Of a stretch of DNA of 64,000 nt, positions 49,937 through 63,096 are shown one piece after another; position 1 is the first letter of the stretch, and each line of letters opens with the position of its first letter. The DNA comes from Apostichopus japonicus (taxonomy: Eukaryota > Echinodermata > Holothuroidea > Aspidochirotida > Stichopodidae). The stretch covers positions 5,427,264-5,491,263 of the forward strand of contig NC_092583.1 of NCBI RefSeq assembly GCF_037975245.1, written 5' to 3'. Below the pieces are notes generated by a model, which saw only the letters and a program-made list of their open reading frames with translations, ran no database searches and had not been told where the DNA came from. A program made the position numbers and the translations under genes.

Positions 49937-52900
49937 TCAATTTGTCATTACGTACATAAGAGAATCAAAGATAGGTAATTCTGCTGGTGGATTCTCTCTA
50001 GACACATTGCACAGTAGAAGTCTTTCATCAAATGTAAACGTCCTGCAAAAGTGAAATACACATAGCAACGCGCATTTTATAATACTTCCCACCTCTTGGC
50101 TCAACAAAATGTCATCAGTAGAAATTGTAGAGTGACCAACCAGCTTGAATACAACGCTCTTGTCACCTGCATTTGGAAAAAAAGTCGAATGATACGGTAG
50201 AGAAAGTAATAATTGTACAACCAATTCAGTTTCGCTCTTTCAATTAAACTTGTTGATTATTGATTTTCGTGAGCGACACTGATGGTTAAGAAATCAATTG
50301 TGTAGACCTCGTCACAGTAAATACAAACATATTCGCTATGGTCAAATGTTTACTGATACCCCTATAATTACTAGTTAAAATTGGATTGTAAAGTACTATT
50401 GTGTTCTTCTTTGCCAAAAGGTTAATCGATTTGTAAAAAGTAGCATGAGACTGATTAAGGTAGAATGTGTGAGTAGTCGTTGCCGCCGAAAGACTACATG
50501 TTCTGGCGCAGTAAATGAAATCGCAAAGATGAACTAATTGGCGTTGGAAAACACCATAATTCCAAAACTATGCTTCTAACCTTGTTCGCAGCCAGGAAAT
50601 GCCTGTATATTTGCTGCACATTACGTGTGGCAATATTGAGGATAACACAGTCCATCAACTGCTCACTTTCTACATGAAAGTTATAGATCAGTTCTGTGCA
50701 ATCTATTTCAGTCACGTCTGATAAGCAGTCCAGCTTCATAATAGGTAACGCAGTTAATTAATATTCAAGAAACAATTGTAATCGATACCTTTGTCTGACT
50801 CGGTCGTCGTCGATGTAGTTGTCTCGATAGGTTTTGTGATATCATTTGTGACAGTCGTAGGATTTCTGTCTTGAATACTCTCTCTGGTACTTGTGTCCGT
50901 TGATATTAGACGTTCATCAGATCTGGTAGTAGTTACTATTGTTTGATCTCGAGTCCACGTGCCTAGCAGAGCAGTTTCCACAGTAGTGACATATGGAGTG
51001 CTAGCTTTTAGCGTGGTTATTCCATCCTGTGTGGAGGTTTCAACATTTGCAGCCTGGGCTGGGACTTCCATTTCGTTACATAGGTTCCTGTCGTTACAAC
51101 AATAGTAACATACAGACGGTGAGGTATCGGGGTGACATCCATTAGTATTCTGTGATTCTTGATTCTTGCACGCTAAATCTTGTTTGCACTCTTTACTGAC
51201 TCTGTGTTGACCGTTCTCATCTCGTATCGTGTTCATGCATACCTGTGTAAAGTCAATTTAGGGACAATAAGAGCGATGGCTCCATTTTAAACAAGGAATA
51301 TTGAACGATGAGAGAAAAACTTGTTGGGTAGGTGCCTGATCATGAAAAGTCGTGCCTGCGTGATTGATGACGTCAAAGGTCTAATGTCTGAGATGAAAAC
51401 CCTAAATATAGGTTTTTTAGCCATGTTCTGTTTGTCAATAATGTAGGAAAAGGCTTTACACCACACTATATGAAGAGAATAATGGGACAAAAGTCTAAAA
51501 TAATTCAGATGTTGGTGTTTGTTTTTGGGGTCGAAGGCAAAGGTCAATTGAAATCAATCACTTTCGCCATGGAGAAGACGAGATCTGCAACTCCATGGAT
51601 TTCCCTCTTGTTTGACACGTTGCGATAAAAGAGACATTTAATATATAGGAAAAGTGATATGTATGTTTCTAACATGTTACGATGTAAGGACAGTTGGGTT
51701 CCATTACACAACAAGCTATGAGTGGCATGTCCAATTTTTCAGAGAGTGACTATATAGTAACATTGCTACTAAACGATTCCTCTTATATAACAGGAATCGT
51801 TTAAGAGAAATGTTCCATACTATGGATTACTTCTCTCATTTGGTAAATTGGGATAGTAAATATCTCAGTGCCTTTAACTAGTGACAGAGTTACATCAGTT
51901 GTTTTCGAGGTGAAAATAAATATCATACTTACCTCATCGGATCCACACGTCTGCCATCCTAGGCATTCTATGTCTGAGTTAGGTGTATCAGAGCACGTGT
52001 AACAGTCTAACCCTGTGAAAACAACCAGCGTAGTTCCACACACATCTTAAATTATATCATATGTTTATACTACATAGGCCATTGGTGCGTTTATATCAAA
52101 TATTTATGCTACATAGAACAGAGGTGCGGTTATATCAAATGTTTATACTACATAGGCTAGTGGTGCCAACTTGGTTAATCGATTTCGTAAAGAGTAGCAA
52201 GAGACTGATTAAGGTAGAATGTGTGAGTAGTCGTTGCCGCCGAAAGACTACGTGTTCTGGCGCGGTAATGAAATCGCAAAGATGAACTAATTGGCGTTGA
52301 AAAACACCGTGATTCCAAAACTATGCTTCTAACCTTGTTCGCAGCCAGGAAATGCCTGTATATTTGCTGCACATTACGTGTGGCAATATTGAGGATAACA
52401 CAGTCCATCAACTGCTCACTTTCTACATAAAAGTTATAGATCAGTTCTATACAATTTATTTCAGTCACGTCTTATAAGATGTCTGAACGAACAGCCTCAT
52501 AAGCTGAACGTAGTTAATTAATATTCAAGAAACAATTGTAATCAATACCTTTGTCTGACTCAGTCGTCGATGTAGTTGTCTCGATAGGTTTTGTGATATC
52601 ATTTGTGACAGTCGTAGGATTTCTGTCTTGAATACTCTCTCTGGTACTTGTGTCCGTTGATATTAGACGTTCATCAGATCTGGTAGTGGTTACTATTGTT
52701 TGATCTCGAGTCCACGTGCCTAGCAGAGTAGTTTCCACAGTAGTGACATATGGAGTGCTAGCTTTTAGCGTGGTTATTCCATCCTGTGTGGAGGTTTCAA
52801 CATTTGCAGCCAGGGCTGGGACTTCCATCTCGTTACATAGGTTCCTGTCGTTACAACAGTAGTAGCATACAGATGGTGACGTATCGGGATGACATCCTTG

Positions 52901-55900
52901 AGTATTCTGTGATTCTTGATTATTGCACGCTAAATCTTGTTTGCACTCTTTACTGACTCTATGTTGACCGTTCTCATCTCGTATCGTGTTCATGCATACC
53001 TGTGTAAAGTCAATTTAGGGACAATGAGAGCGATGAGTCCTTTTTAAGCAAGGAATATTGAACAATGAGAGAAAAACTTGTTGGGTAGGTGCCTGATTAT
53101 GTTAAGTCGTGCCTGCGTGATTGATGACATAATAGGTCTAAGGTCAGAGATGAAAATCCCCAAAATTGGTTTTTAGCCATTTTCTGCTTGTCAATAATGT
53201 AGGAAAAGGCTTTACACCACACTATATGTAAAGAGTAATGGGACGAAGTCTAAAATAATACAGATGTTGGTGTTTGGGGTCGAAGGCAAAAGTCAATTGA
53301 AATCAATCACTTTCGTCATTGAGAAGAGGAGATCTGCAACTCCATGGATTGCCCCCTTGTTTGACACGTTGTGTTAAAAGAGACATTTAATATATAGGAA
53401 AAGTGATACGTATGTTTCTAACATGTTACGATGTGGACAGTTGGGTTCCATTAAACAACAAGCTATGAGTGACATGTCCAAGTTTCCAGAGGGTGACTAT
53501 ATAGTAACATTGCTACTAAACGATTCCTCTTATATAACAGGAATCGTTTAAGAGAAATGTTCCATTCTGTGGATCACTTCTCTCATTTGGTAAATTGGGA
53601 TAGTAAATGTCTCAGTGCCTTTAACTAGTGACAGAGCTGCATCAGTTTTTTTCAAGGTTAAAATAAATCTCAGACTTACCTCATCGGATCCACACGTCTG
53701 CGACCCTAGGCAATCTATATCTGAGTTAGATGTATCAGAGCACGTGTAACAGCTTAACCCTGTGAAAACAACCAGCGTAATTCCAAACACATCTTAAATG
53801 ACATCATATGTTCATACTACATAGGCCAGTGGTGCGGTTATATCAATTGTTTATACTACATAGGCCAGTGGTGCCAAAAGGTTCATCGATTTGTAAAGAG
53901 TAGCATGAGACTTATTAAGGTAGAATGTGTGTAAGTAGTAGTCGTTGCCGCCGAAAGACTACATGTTCTGGCGCAGTAATGAAATCGCAAAGATGAGCTA
54001 AGTGGTGTTGAAAAACAACCGTAGTTCCAAAAGTATGCTTCTAACATTGTTTGCAGCCAGTAAATGTCTGTACTTTTGCTTTTCATAACGTGTGGCAATA
54101 TTGAGGATAACACAGGCCATTAACTGCTCACTTTCTACATGAAAGTTGTAGATCAGTTCTATACAAATTATTACACCCACGTCTGATAAGCTGTCTGTAC
54201 GAACAGCTTCATAAGAGGTAACGTAGTTAATTAGTTAATTAATATTCAAGAAACAATTGTAATCGATACCTTTGTCTGGCTCAGTCGTCGATGTAGTTGT
54301 CTCGATAGCTTTTGTGATATCATTTGTGACAGTCGTAGGATTTCTGTCTTGAATACTCTCTGTGGTACTTGTGTCCGTAGATAGTAGACGTTCATCAGAT
54401 CTGGTAGTGGTTACTATTGTTTGATCTCGAGTCCACGTGCCTAGCAGAGTAGTTTCCACAGTAGTGACATGTGGATTGCTAACTTTTAGCGTGGATATTC
54501 CATCCTGTGTGGAGGTTTCAACATTTGCAGCCAGGGCTGGGACTTCCATTTCGTTACATAGGTTCCTGTCGTTACAACAGTAGTAGCATACAGACGGTGA
54601 CGTATCGGGATGACATCCTTGAGTATTCTGTGATTCTTGATTATTGCACGCTAAATCTTGTTTGCACTCTTTACTGACTCTATGTTGACCGTTCTCATCT
54701 CGTATCGTGTTCATGCATACCTGTGTAAAGTCAATTAAGGGACAAGGAGAGCGATGGCTCCATTTTAAACAAGGAATATTGAACGACGAAAGAAAACTCT
54801 ACCTTTGAATCATTAAATTCAATAGTAGAATGCGTCCATAGAAAGCACTCATATCTGGGAGTATGATAGGTAGATCGGGTCGCACTGATCAAAATCAAAT
54901 ACTGAACTTAACGTAGATAGCGGAATCACAAACAGTACCAATAGTCAATGCCACTATGAAATTGTTCAGTAACCGCGATGTATGTGTTTCTAATTTTTGT
55001 TTTGTCATAATTATTATTATTGTTTTTTGACAACAGTTTAGCGGATTTTCAAGTTCCCATCAAATATTTCACAAAACTGCAACTAAACGCCGTGATGAAG
55101 TAATATAATAGATATTGTTAACCTTTGATGTTGGTTTTAAAGGCTATGATCTCGCTATCAATGATACTCTTTTGTCAATATGTTATATTTTGCACTTAAA
55201 ACGTTATACCTTTATCGATTTCGTTTTGTGCTTTTATTTCACTCAATCATCACCGGATATGTTTTTTCATTCCATTGTCAACATAGGTCACCATGACAAC
55301 GGTATGTCATACAAGAGAACCAATAGTACTAAATTATGCGGAAAGTATGTCGCGAACTCCTCCTAAAGTGTATTTCGGATCAAGTTCAAACTTGTTGGGT
55401 AGGTGCCTGATTATGTAAAGTCGTGCCTGCGTTATTGATGACGTCATAGGTCTAAGGTCAGAGATGAAGACCCAAAAAATTGGGTTTTAGCCATTTTCTG
55501 CTTGTCAATAATGTAGGAAAAGGCTTTACACCACTATATGAAGAGAATGAAAGGTCAATTGAAATCAATCACTTTCGTCATGGAGAAGATGAGATCTGCA
55601 ACTCCATGGATTGCCCCCTTGTTTGACACGTTGTGATAAAAGAGACATTTAATGTATAGGAAAAGTGATACGTATGTTTCTAACATGTTACGATGTAAGG
55701 ACAGTTGGGTTCCATTACACAAACAGCTATGAGTGGCATGTCCAATTTTCAGAGGGTGACTATATAGTAACATTGCTACTAAACGATTCCTCTTATATAA
55801 CAGGAATCGTTTAAGAGAAATGTTCCATTCTGTGGATCACTTCTCTCATTTGGTAAATTGGGATAGTAAATGTCTCAGTTCCTTTAACTAGTGACAGAGT

Positions 55901-57671
55901 TACATCATTTTTTTTATGAGGTGAAAATAAATCTCAGACTTACCTCATCGGATCCACACGTCTGCGACCCTAGGCAATCTATGTCTGAGTTAGGTGTATC
56001 AGAGCACGTGTAACAGTCTAACCCTGTGAAAACAACCAGTGTAATTCCATACACATCTTAAATTATATAATATGTTTATACTACATAGGCCAGAGGTGCG
56101 GTTATATCAAATGTTTATACTATATAGGCCAGTGGTGCGGTTATATCATATGTTTATAATAACTAGGCCAGTGGTGCGGTTATACTACATTGGCAAGTGG
56201 TGCGGTTCCAATGGATGCAATCACCAAAGGCAGTAATTAGGTATCCATTAGAAGGTGAAAGGGCCTAACATTTATTATGAATGTGGGCACGGGGAGGGAT
56301 AGAGATAATAATCGATAACCCTATGGGTAGGGCTATGATCCCTGTATTTTAAATGTGGTTTGATAATAACTCCAGTAAATCTAACCTGAATTTTAAAGAA
56401 AATGTAAATTGCGTCTTACCGCTGGCTTGACAAGACATAAGTAGGCTCACAGTGAATATTCGCTAAAAATAGAAATACAAAAATGTATCATTTGAAAACT
56501 GGATTGACATTGGCACAGCGTTGGCACAAAATGATGTCGCGAACAGAAATGCCGCTGAGGTAGAAGGATTGTTAACAAACGACCAGGATACAGAACTAGG
56601 CAAGAAGTCTGTGTTTGAAATGGAACTCTCTTGCCATCTTAACACTATAAATTATAAAGGCATTTATTAGACATGGTGTTCAGATACTCAAAGGAAATGA
56701 GTTCATTAATTTGAAGTTTTCAACCACACTTTGTAAGTGAACATCGATTACGTCAGTCATCATGTGACGTTGAACGTTGAGAAAGAAGTCAAAAGCATTA
56801 TTGCTACCCTCCTCCGATGCTGTCAAATAACATAACTTTATTTAGTACAGTAACTCATTACTAACCAAAATTTCTAAAAATAACATACAATGGGGAGGCA
56901 GAAGAACGATTTCTTTCTCTGTTATCATATTTGCTTCGCAATAAGGTCACATCTAGTGATCATCCCAAGCAGGATGAATAACGACGTCATAAGCGATTAT
57001 TATAGTAATACGTATTGCCATGTTTCGGTATCTCTCTGAGGTTGTATATTAAAAAAACGATAAGTGGAATAATTGATTACGTCTGGCACTGACACTAAAG
57101 TTCTTTGCGTCTTGTTTAGACGGAAAACACACGTTGTCTGTGTCATACACTATGATTTTAGCACCGTCGACGCGCTAACTTACTCCTATGAGCAGATTTC
57201 TTTCGTAATAATACCAGTCCTTAAATCAATAAAAAGAGCACAAGCAGTAGTTTTTGTAACGTTGTTGAAATATGTATCGTATAATTGCATGGTAAAGCAG
57301 AAAAACCCATGTTGCCCACCCACTAAATTATAAAATAGCCGCTGGGTGGGAAATCAAATTAAAAAGCTGCCCTCCCAGTCAATTATTTTATTTACTCGAT
57401 GCTCTGAAATAATTACACGTTTATGGAGTTCATATTTTCTGTTAAAGACTGTGCAACCACCCGTTTGCGGTCAGTTCAACGGTCCGTTTACAATACGCCA
57501 TTTATGCAACATGTGCCTCTTTGTTGAATATAACGAAGACTTGAAATGTTAAGGTTTTGAAATCAACGCACCACCTGTCCATTATTAAAGTGCTTCCAAT
57601 GTGCCATAGATTGAACGGATAAGATATACTTCTCTTACCTGTATCATGCTGCTGAGATATATAAACTCCAT
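49937..57671 (-). CDS. Secreted protein with three Ly6/uPAR-Thr-rich modules and a PAN-like end
   Basis: Assembled from nine minus-strand exons with GT-AG ends and matching phases: 57639-57671, 56420-56462, 55944-56023, 54270-54720, 53680-53759, 52549-52999, 51933-52012, 50789-51242, 49937-50166. They total 1902 nt, 633 residues plus TGA. Exons 1-2 (MEFIYLSSMIQ, then RIFTVSLLMSCQASG) form a signal peptide. Then come three copies of an 80-nt plus 451/454-nt exon pair. Each pair encodes a Ly6/uPAR-type domain starting LxCYTCSDT and ending YYCCNDRNLCN (12 Cys), followed by a linker of about 90 residues rich in Thr and Ser, a likely O-glycosylated stalk. The last exon holds a PAN/apple-like domain (KCALLC, CRTFTF, LLLCNVS) and the stop. 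No GPI or membrane tail is seen, so secretion is likely. It could instead be several genes, but the phases favour one. Known Ly6 roles are too varied to assign a function. Confidence 0.75.
50581..50717 (-). other. Candidate cassette exon, module 1 (137 nt)
   Basis: Follows the module 1 linker exon. The acceptor is ...tcag at 50718 and the donor is AACAAG|gttaga. It reads DVTEIDCTELIYNFHVESEQ and on to LAANK. Phase 1 in and 0 out, the same as the first Ly6 exon. No family recognised and no partner exon was found downstream, so its use is uncertain. Confidence 0.35.
51771..51802. repeat. Hairpin conserved in each Ly6 module
   Basis: aaacgattcct and aggaatcgttt are perfect 11-bp arms with a 10-base loop. 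Identical copies occur at about 53518-53549 and 55783-55814, just 3' of the first Ly6 exon of each module in transcript order. Confidence 0.8.
52334..52470 (-). other. Candidate cassette exon, module 2 (137 nt)
   Basis: Same length and boundaries as the module 1 copy, reading TEINCIELIYNFYVESEQ and on. The acceptor is the weaker 'ttataag'. Confidence 0.35.
54046..54182 (-). other. Candidate cassette exon, module 3 (137 nt)
   Basis: Same boundaries and open frame (DVGVIICIELIYNFHVESEQ and on), but the donor context is AACAAT|gttaga. Confidence 0.3.
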
Positions 57672-59756
57672 CTCTTCTGGACGTGTCTCAAAAGAGCTTA
57701 TACAGAAACAAAATTGTCAAAAGTTGCTCGACATACGTCACTTGAGTTCAAGAAGGTTCTCTTTTACAACAAAGGTGCACATTCATGCTATCAACATGCA
57801 CGCAGATACTAATGACGTATCACATTTAGTGATTATGGTAAGGTTAATTATTCGTACAATGAAATGGAGCTGGCATTCTGAAAACACTACGCAATCTTCT
57901 AAACCCTGCGACGTAATTGGATATTCAACAACTAGAAACAGCCAAAACAGAGACTATTTCCTTCACATTTAAGGGGACAGCGATCTTTTTGTCGATCATA
58001 TTGATTTTTGCCGTGTATTTATTGTGTTGGTTCAGATACGGCTTCACTAATTGCATTTTTTGCGTCTGTTCTAAATGAAGCTATTTTTATTCTCAAATTT
58101 TACAGTAGGCAATACGTTGTAATCGATGCCAAATGCCAGCCGTTTTGACATTTTGCATATCATGATGCTAATCATTTCTGAATCCTATATAGCCGGATCT
58201 CGAAATACACTTTGAACAGACCTGTCACTTACTTGCGATGCGAGTAATGTTGTTTATTACTTATAATAAGGGTATTGTCAGGGAAATAGGTGGGAGTGAG
58301 ACAGTAATTTTCTTTCTCTTTCTTCCGTATTTTTTTCTCGTTTAAGTTGTTCCGTTTAAACTTCATCAACCATAAGAAGCCCATTCGTGATAACCTTACT
58401 GGCTTTCCGGTAGCACAATACTTCAATCTCCAGTGGAGTTTCCGACTGCATGCAGACTCACACCACTGGTCTAGATAAGACCTGTGTGTATTAAACAAAA
58501 TCAGTTTTTATCAATCGGTGTGCGTTACCACTAGCCTTACGACGAAATTAATATATATCTTTGTTTCCGTTGTAATTCGTTAATATCTCGACTCCCAACA
58601 AAAATGGATAAGGAGATGAGATTGTACTTCACCCCACATCAGAAATGTAAATATGTGTGTGAGTGTGTGTACACATGCATGAATATTAATGAGGTCAAAT
58701 TTTATGATCTCGTGAGAATGTACTGTATCTATATACTGTACTTACATTGTATTATCCACGTACATAATATGCGTAATGCTAATTAGACAAACTTTTACAG
58801 AGAATTACGAATTGTATGTTCACTGATTAATATTCATGATAAACACACAAAAAACAGCACGGTTGGTTGTATGACTGTATTGTGACAAACCTAATTTGTC
58901 AAGGATGAAAATCATGGAACATTTGGTTCTTGTCCTGTGCTTAAAAGGATTTTTTTTGCAATTTAATGAATATTAATGACATAATGATGGAATATCATGA
59001 AAATGACTATGATCAACATATATACCAAGTATGATATTGATTTAACTTTATCGTGTTTACAGACGTTTTTGAATATTTCCCACTAAGCCCCATTCACTCA
59101 TAAATATTAATTAGGTAAATTTGTTATTGCAAAGAACATCTACTTACTACGTAGTTACATCAACCATGGAGCTATAAACTGTTTATAGCTCCATGCATCA
59201 ACATACCCAGTATGAAGTAAATCTGACATACGGTTGAAGAGATATTGACATTTTCAGAATTTTAGGTTAAGCCGCGCCCACTCATTAATATGCAAGATAG
59301 CCCTACCGAAAACAATAGGGATCATCTAATGACTATGACCGACATATATACAAAGAATGATATCTATCACATATTTCCTTCTTGAGTTACCGCGTTAACA
59401 AACTAGGGTGTCACATACGCACACATATACACACACACAGATGCCAACTTGACTGCATATAGATTCCGATGGATGCCAAAGCTTCGGAACCAGAAAGGCA
59501 TTAAACCACATGATATGTACAGAATGATGAGAAGAATTTTAAAATAGGACAGAATTAGGTGATAAGGGTCGGGTTCAAAGGTCAATGTACACTTGTTTCA
59601 TCGCCCTCTCACGATTCATTTTCTGTTCTACGAAAAAAAATAATAGTTTTGGGCGCCGTCTAAGAAATTCGGCAAACAGTTTCACGACACGAACACCTAC
59701 GTCAAATGAATACGCTCGCGTATTGGCTTCAATACTACTGTACGCTTTAATAATAC
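57672..59756. other. Gene-free region between Ly6-PAN gene and LINE
   Basis: Probably includes the 5' UTR and promoter of the minus-strand gene. It also holds a perfect 31-base palindrome at 59165-59195. No gene was recognised; the 108-codon plus-strand frame at 57646-57972 overlaps the proposed first exon in antisense. Confidence 0.45.
59165..59195. repeat. Perfect hairpin, 15-bp arms with 1-base centre
   Basis: catggagctataaac, then t, then gtttatagctccatg: exact reverse complements. Confidence 0.85.
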
Positions 59757-61636
59757 TGAAATAGCAAGCTTATCCAAGAAACAAAAAGACCTTAGACTAC
59801 AGATTGACAACTGTAAAGATATTGATCAAAAGAGAAATTTAAAAACTAAAAGGAACAAAATAATTAACAACAACATTTTCTAGTCAAAACTACCCATGTG
59901 AACAAAAATTAATTGACGAAATTTCCGAAATTAAAAATTGTAAGGATGACTCCCACCGTTTCTTTAAAGCAATAAGAGTAGTACAACAAAAGAGTAAGAG
60001 AGACCCCATTACAAGTAAAATTGGCGATAAACATATAGGAGATACCGACGCAAAAATTAAAGAAATCAGCAAACATTTCGAAAAGACTTTTAACTGCAAT
60101 ATTCCAGATCCCAAACCAAACATGTTTCCAGAAAAACTAAACACGCCCTTTGATGAAGATGAAATTAAACAAGCAGTCTCATTCTTAAAAAATAATAAAA
60201 CCCCAGGTTGTGACAAGGTCACAGCCGAACATCTCAAATATGCCCCATGCACACACAAACACATAGCAAATATCTTAAATAGTATAGCCGAATCAGGAGA
60301 TTTCCCAATTGAAATTAAACAAGGAATCCTAACTCCTATCCAAAAACCGGGAAAGACTAAAGGCCCACGAGAAAACTTAAGACCGGTCATTTTATTATCA
60401 ACACTGAGGAAAATTCTTGCGGTTTGTGTGGCCAGGAGGATTCGTCCGTCAATTGATGAGCATATCCTCCCCATTACCCAAACTGCCTACACTTCAGGAC
60501 GTTACACAGCTGAACTTGTCTTCGCTTTTAAAGTGCTAGCATAAAAAACTATAACATCAATAGGTTACACTATAAATCTATTGATGCTAGATATGAGCAA
60601 GGCGTTCGACACAATTCAAAGAGGATCCTTGCTAACTGACCTAGAGCAGGTTCTTGACAACGACGAACTTCACCTGATATCATTACTAATCGATAACGTC
60701 TACTACACCGTCAAATTAGAGGGCAAACTCGGACTTCATTTTAACACTAACATTGGTTCACCACAAGGAGATAGTGCAAGTGCACTATTTTTTATAACTT
60801 ATCTAGCCAACTCTTTGAAATCAGATGATAATGATATCGATGCAGTTATCCTGCCATCTCAGTTAGTTGATCATGATTACAGCACTACCACCACTAATTT
60901 TTTTTTCTTTTTTCACAGTAGACCAACAATACGCTGATGATATCTCTTGGGCATCAACTGGTCAGCATATACTGCAAGATATCGAAAAACGAGTTTCTGA
61001 CAAACTGGCAGGAAGGAATCTGAAAATCAATTGCACAAAAACTGAGAAATTTTCAATCACAAGAAAAGGAAATGAAAGTTGGAAGAAGTGTAAATATGTT
61101 GGAAGCTTGCTGGGGACCGAAGAAGACATTAACCGAAGAATTGGTATAACCAACGGTGCTTTCAACACACTGTCAAGCATTTTTAAAAGCAAAAACATAA
61201 GCCGGAACATTAAGCTTAGGATTTTTGAGACTTTATTAAAGAGTATTTTTTTGTACAATTGCGAACTGTGGGGCACAACGAAGGATCTTGATCGCAAAAT
61301 GGACACTTTTCAAAGGAGACTACTTCGAAATATTCTCAACATGAGATGGACCAAACCAACGAAACCAACCAAACACCTTGGTCATCCATAGTCGCACATA
61401 GAAGATGGAGATTTTTCGGTCATGTAGTAAGACTCCAGGAGGAGGCTCCATCAAAGGTTGCTTTAAGAGAAGCACTGAGACATACTACTAAACCAGTAGG
61501 AAGGCCCGTGACTACCTTGCTTGGAAAAATAAAGTCGCAATTTAAGGACATTAATAAAAACAATTTCGAGGAAGCAATAAACCTTGCGCAATATCGTGAT
61601 ACGTGGCGGAGGTTAATCACTGAGCATGTCGGATAG
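59757..61636 (+). pseudogene. Third LINE: non-LTR reverse transcriptase, broken
   Basis: The plus strand encodes most of an RT. A lysine-rich lead-in begins near 59757. KNNKTPGCDKVTAEHLKYA lies near 60190-60250, LRPVILLSTLRKI near 60380, MLDMSKAFD at about 60581-60610, GSPQGDSASALFFI near 60750-60800 and YADDISW at 60926-60950, followed by thumb, GCELWG-like (NCELWGT) and C-terminal RRWRFFGHVVRL and GRPVTTLL motifs ending at the stop 61634-61636. Catalytic aspartates in MLDMSKAFD and YADD are kept. An in-frame TAA at 60542, a shift near the T-run at 60899-60910 and another near 61346-61390 break the frame. No endonuclease domain is seen. The clade is not assigned. It is less decayed than the other two LINEs here. 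Confidence 0.85.
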
Positions 61637-63096
61637 ACGAGACTCAACTTACTACTACTACTTGGCTTCATTAAGTGCAACCAACGCGCTTCATGAAATA
61701 AACGACGTATAGGTATGCAGCTGACGCACGGGCGTGTTGGCTTCACGTTTGTGTGTGTAAGAAACCATAGGAGTTCCAATCTTGCGTCTTCGGGGCTATA
61801 CAAAATCTTTGACGTACGCATAATTTCTGATCTATTAAGCAAGCCAGTCCGTACTTATAATATGAATGTGTCGCATGTGGTACGACATCATGGCATCCGT
61901 GCTTTGAAGATTGTTATTTATAACAGATATGGAGAAGAGCAATGCCTTTAACACAAAGAGAAAAGAGATACGACACATGATATCCGTTGTATATTAAAAA
62001 TTGCATGGTTCATAAATATGACGTAACTATTTCAAACCTCCTGGCTTCTTTTTCAGTTTTTTAATGAAAAAGAAAACATCATACACTAATCAGAGTTACA
62101 AACACAGTGGACAAGCTTCACTGATCCTGTTTTTCGGATATTAAAGATAAACCGCTAGTTTATACAACGTTAGATGAGTTTTCTTTAATGTTTTTTGCCA
62201 GCACTGGTCGATGGATATCCCCCATTATAATGGCACACTTTAAACCATCCAGTGACCGAGCTGATACTCATGCTGAAAAAAACATCGGTAAAATGTTTTT
62301 GTATTGTATTTCCAGAATGAGTTTTGTAATTTTATTGAATTTATAAAATCAATGACATTTGTTTGTTGTTTGTATATTTTTAGTACAAATTGTCATGTTT
62401 ACGCACAAGTACGGTATATATACTGATGCACTGATATTTGTTATGCTACACATGAGTTACTCTTACCATAAGCATGTTTTCTTTTTCCCTTTTCTATTAT
62501 TTATTTATTTATTAATCTTCACAGAGATTCGATGATACAATGTACATTGAGATACAGTTTTCTCATTTGTTTTGTATAATCGCTCCATCTACCGTGCATG
62601 CGGAAAGATTAAGAATTCGTTTGTTGACATTCGTTATGGACTTTGAGCTTTATCAATTTAGCGTACCGATGAATGGTAACTAGTTATTGTGTAATTACTG
62701 AATTGATTGTTTGCATTTCCTTCAACGTTGTCTGCATAAGAAAGGACTTTGCACTTCGGTGGGATGCCGCACCTACATACATTTACTACAGGTGTTAATC
62801 GACGGGCTTGCATGAAGGAAGTAATCCCCTAAGCTAGAAGAAGCCTCATCGTAGTTAACATTCATTCTCATTCACTCAGTCTTCATTTATGCTTGCATTT
62901 GAAAGAACGATTTTAGTAACTTGGAACAACTCACTTTTGCAATTCTAGGAAACAGGCCTGTTCTACGAGCATTCGTTACTCATTTAATGCGCATTTGTTT
63001 ATACGACTTGACTTTATCACAGGAAAGATAAGACGACTTCATAGGTAGAGTCTTATACTTTACTGGCAAGGAACGTACACCTTTAGTATTTCAAAC
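61637..63096. other. Gene-free stretch upstream of mucin-like gene
   Basis: No coding similarity was found. It should contain the promoter of the plus-strand gene starting at 63097, but no confident TATA box or initiator was placed. Confidence 0.4.

Larger units (their letters stand above)
50581..56200 (-). repeat. Intragenic triplication, about 1.72-1.76-kb unit
   Basis: Three direct copies of a block carrying the 80-nt exon, the 451/454-nt exon, the 137-nt candidate exon and shared introns. Exon b starts are 1757 and 1721 bp apart. The exon a spacing rises to 2264 bp between modules 2 and 3 because of extra sequence at about 54790-55370. Short 'tttatactacataggccagt' tandem repeats precede each module (about 52060-52160, 53808-53875, 56070-56195). 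Confidence 0.9.

Noticed and set aside
57646-57972. 108-codon plus-strand frame
   Set aside because: No domain or signal, and it overlaps in antisense the proposed first exon of the Ly6-PAN gene.
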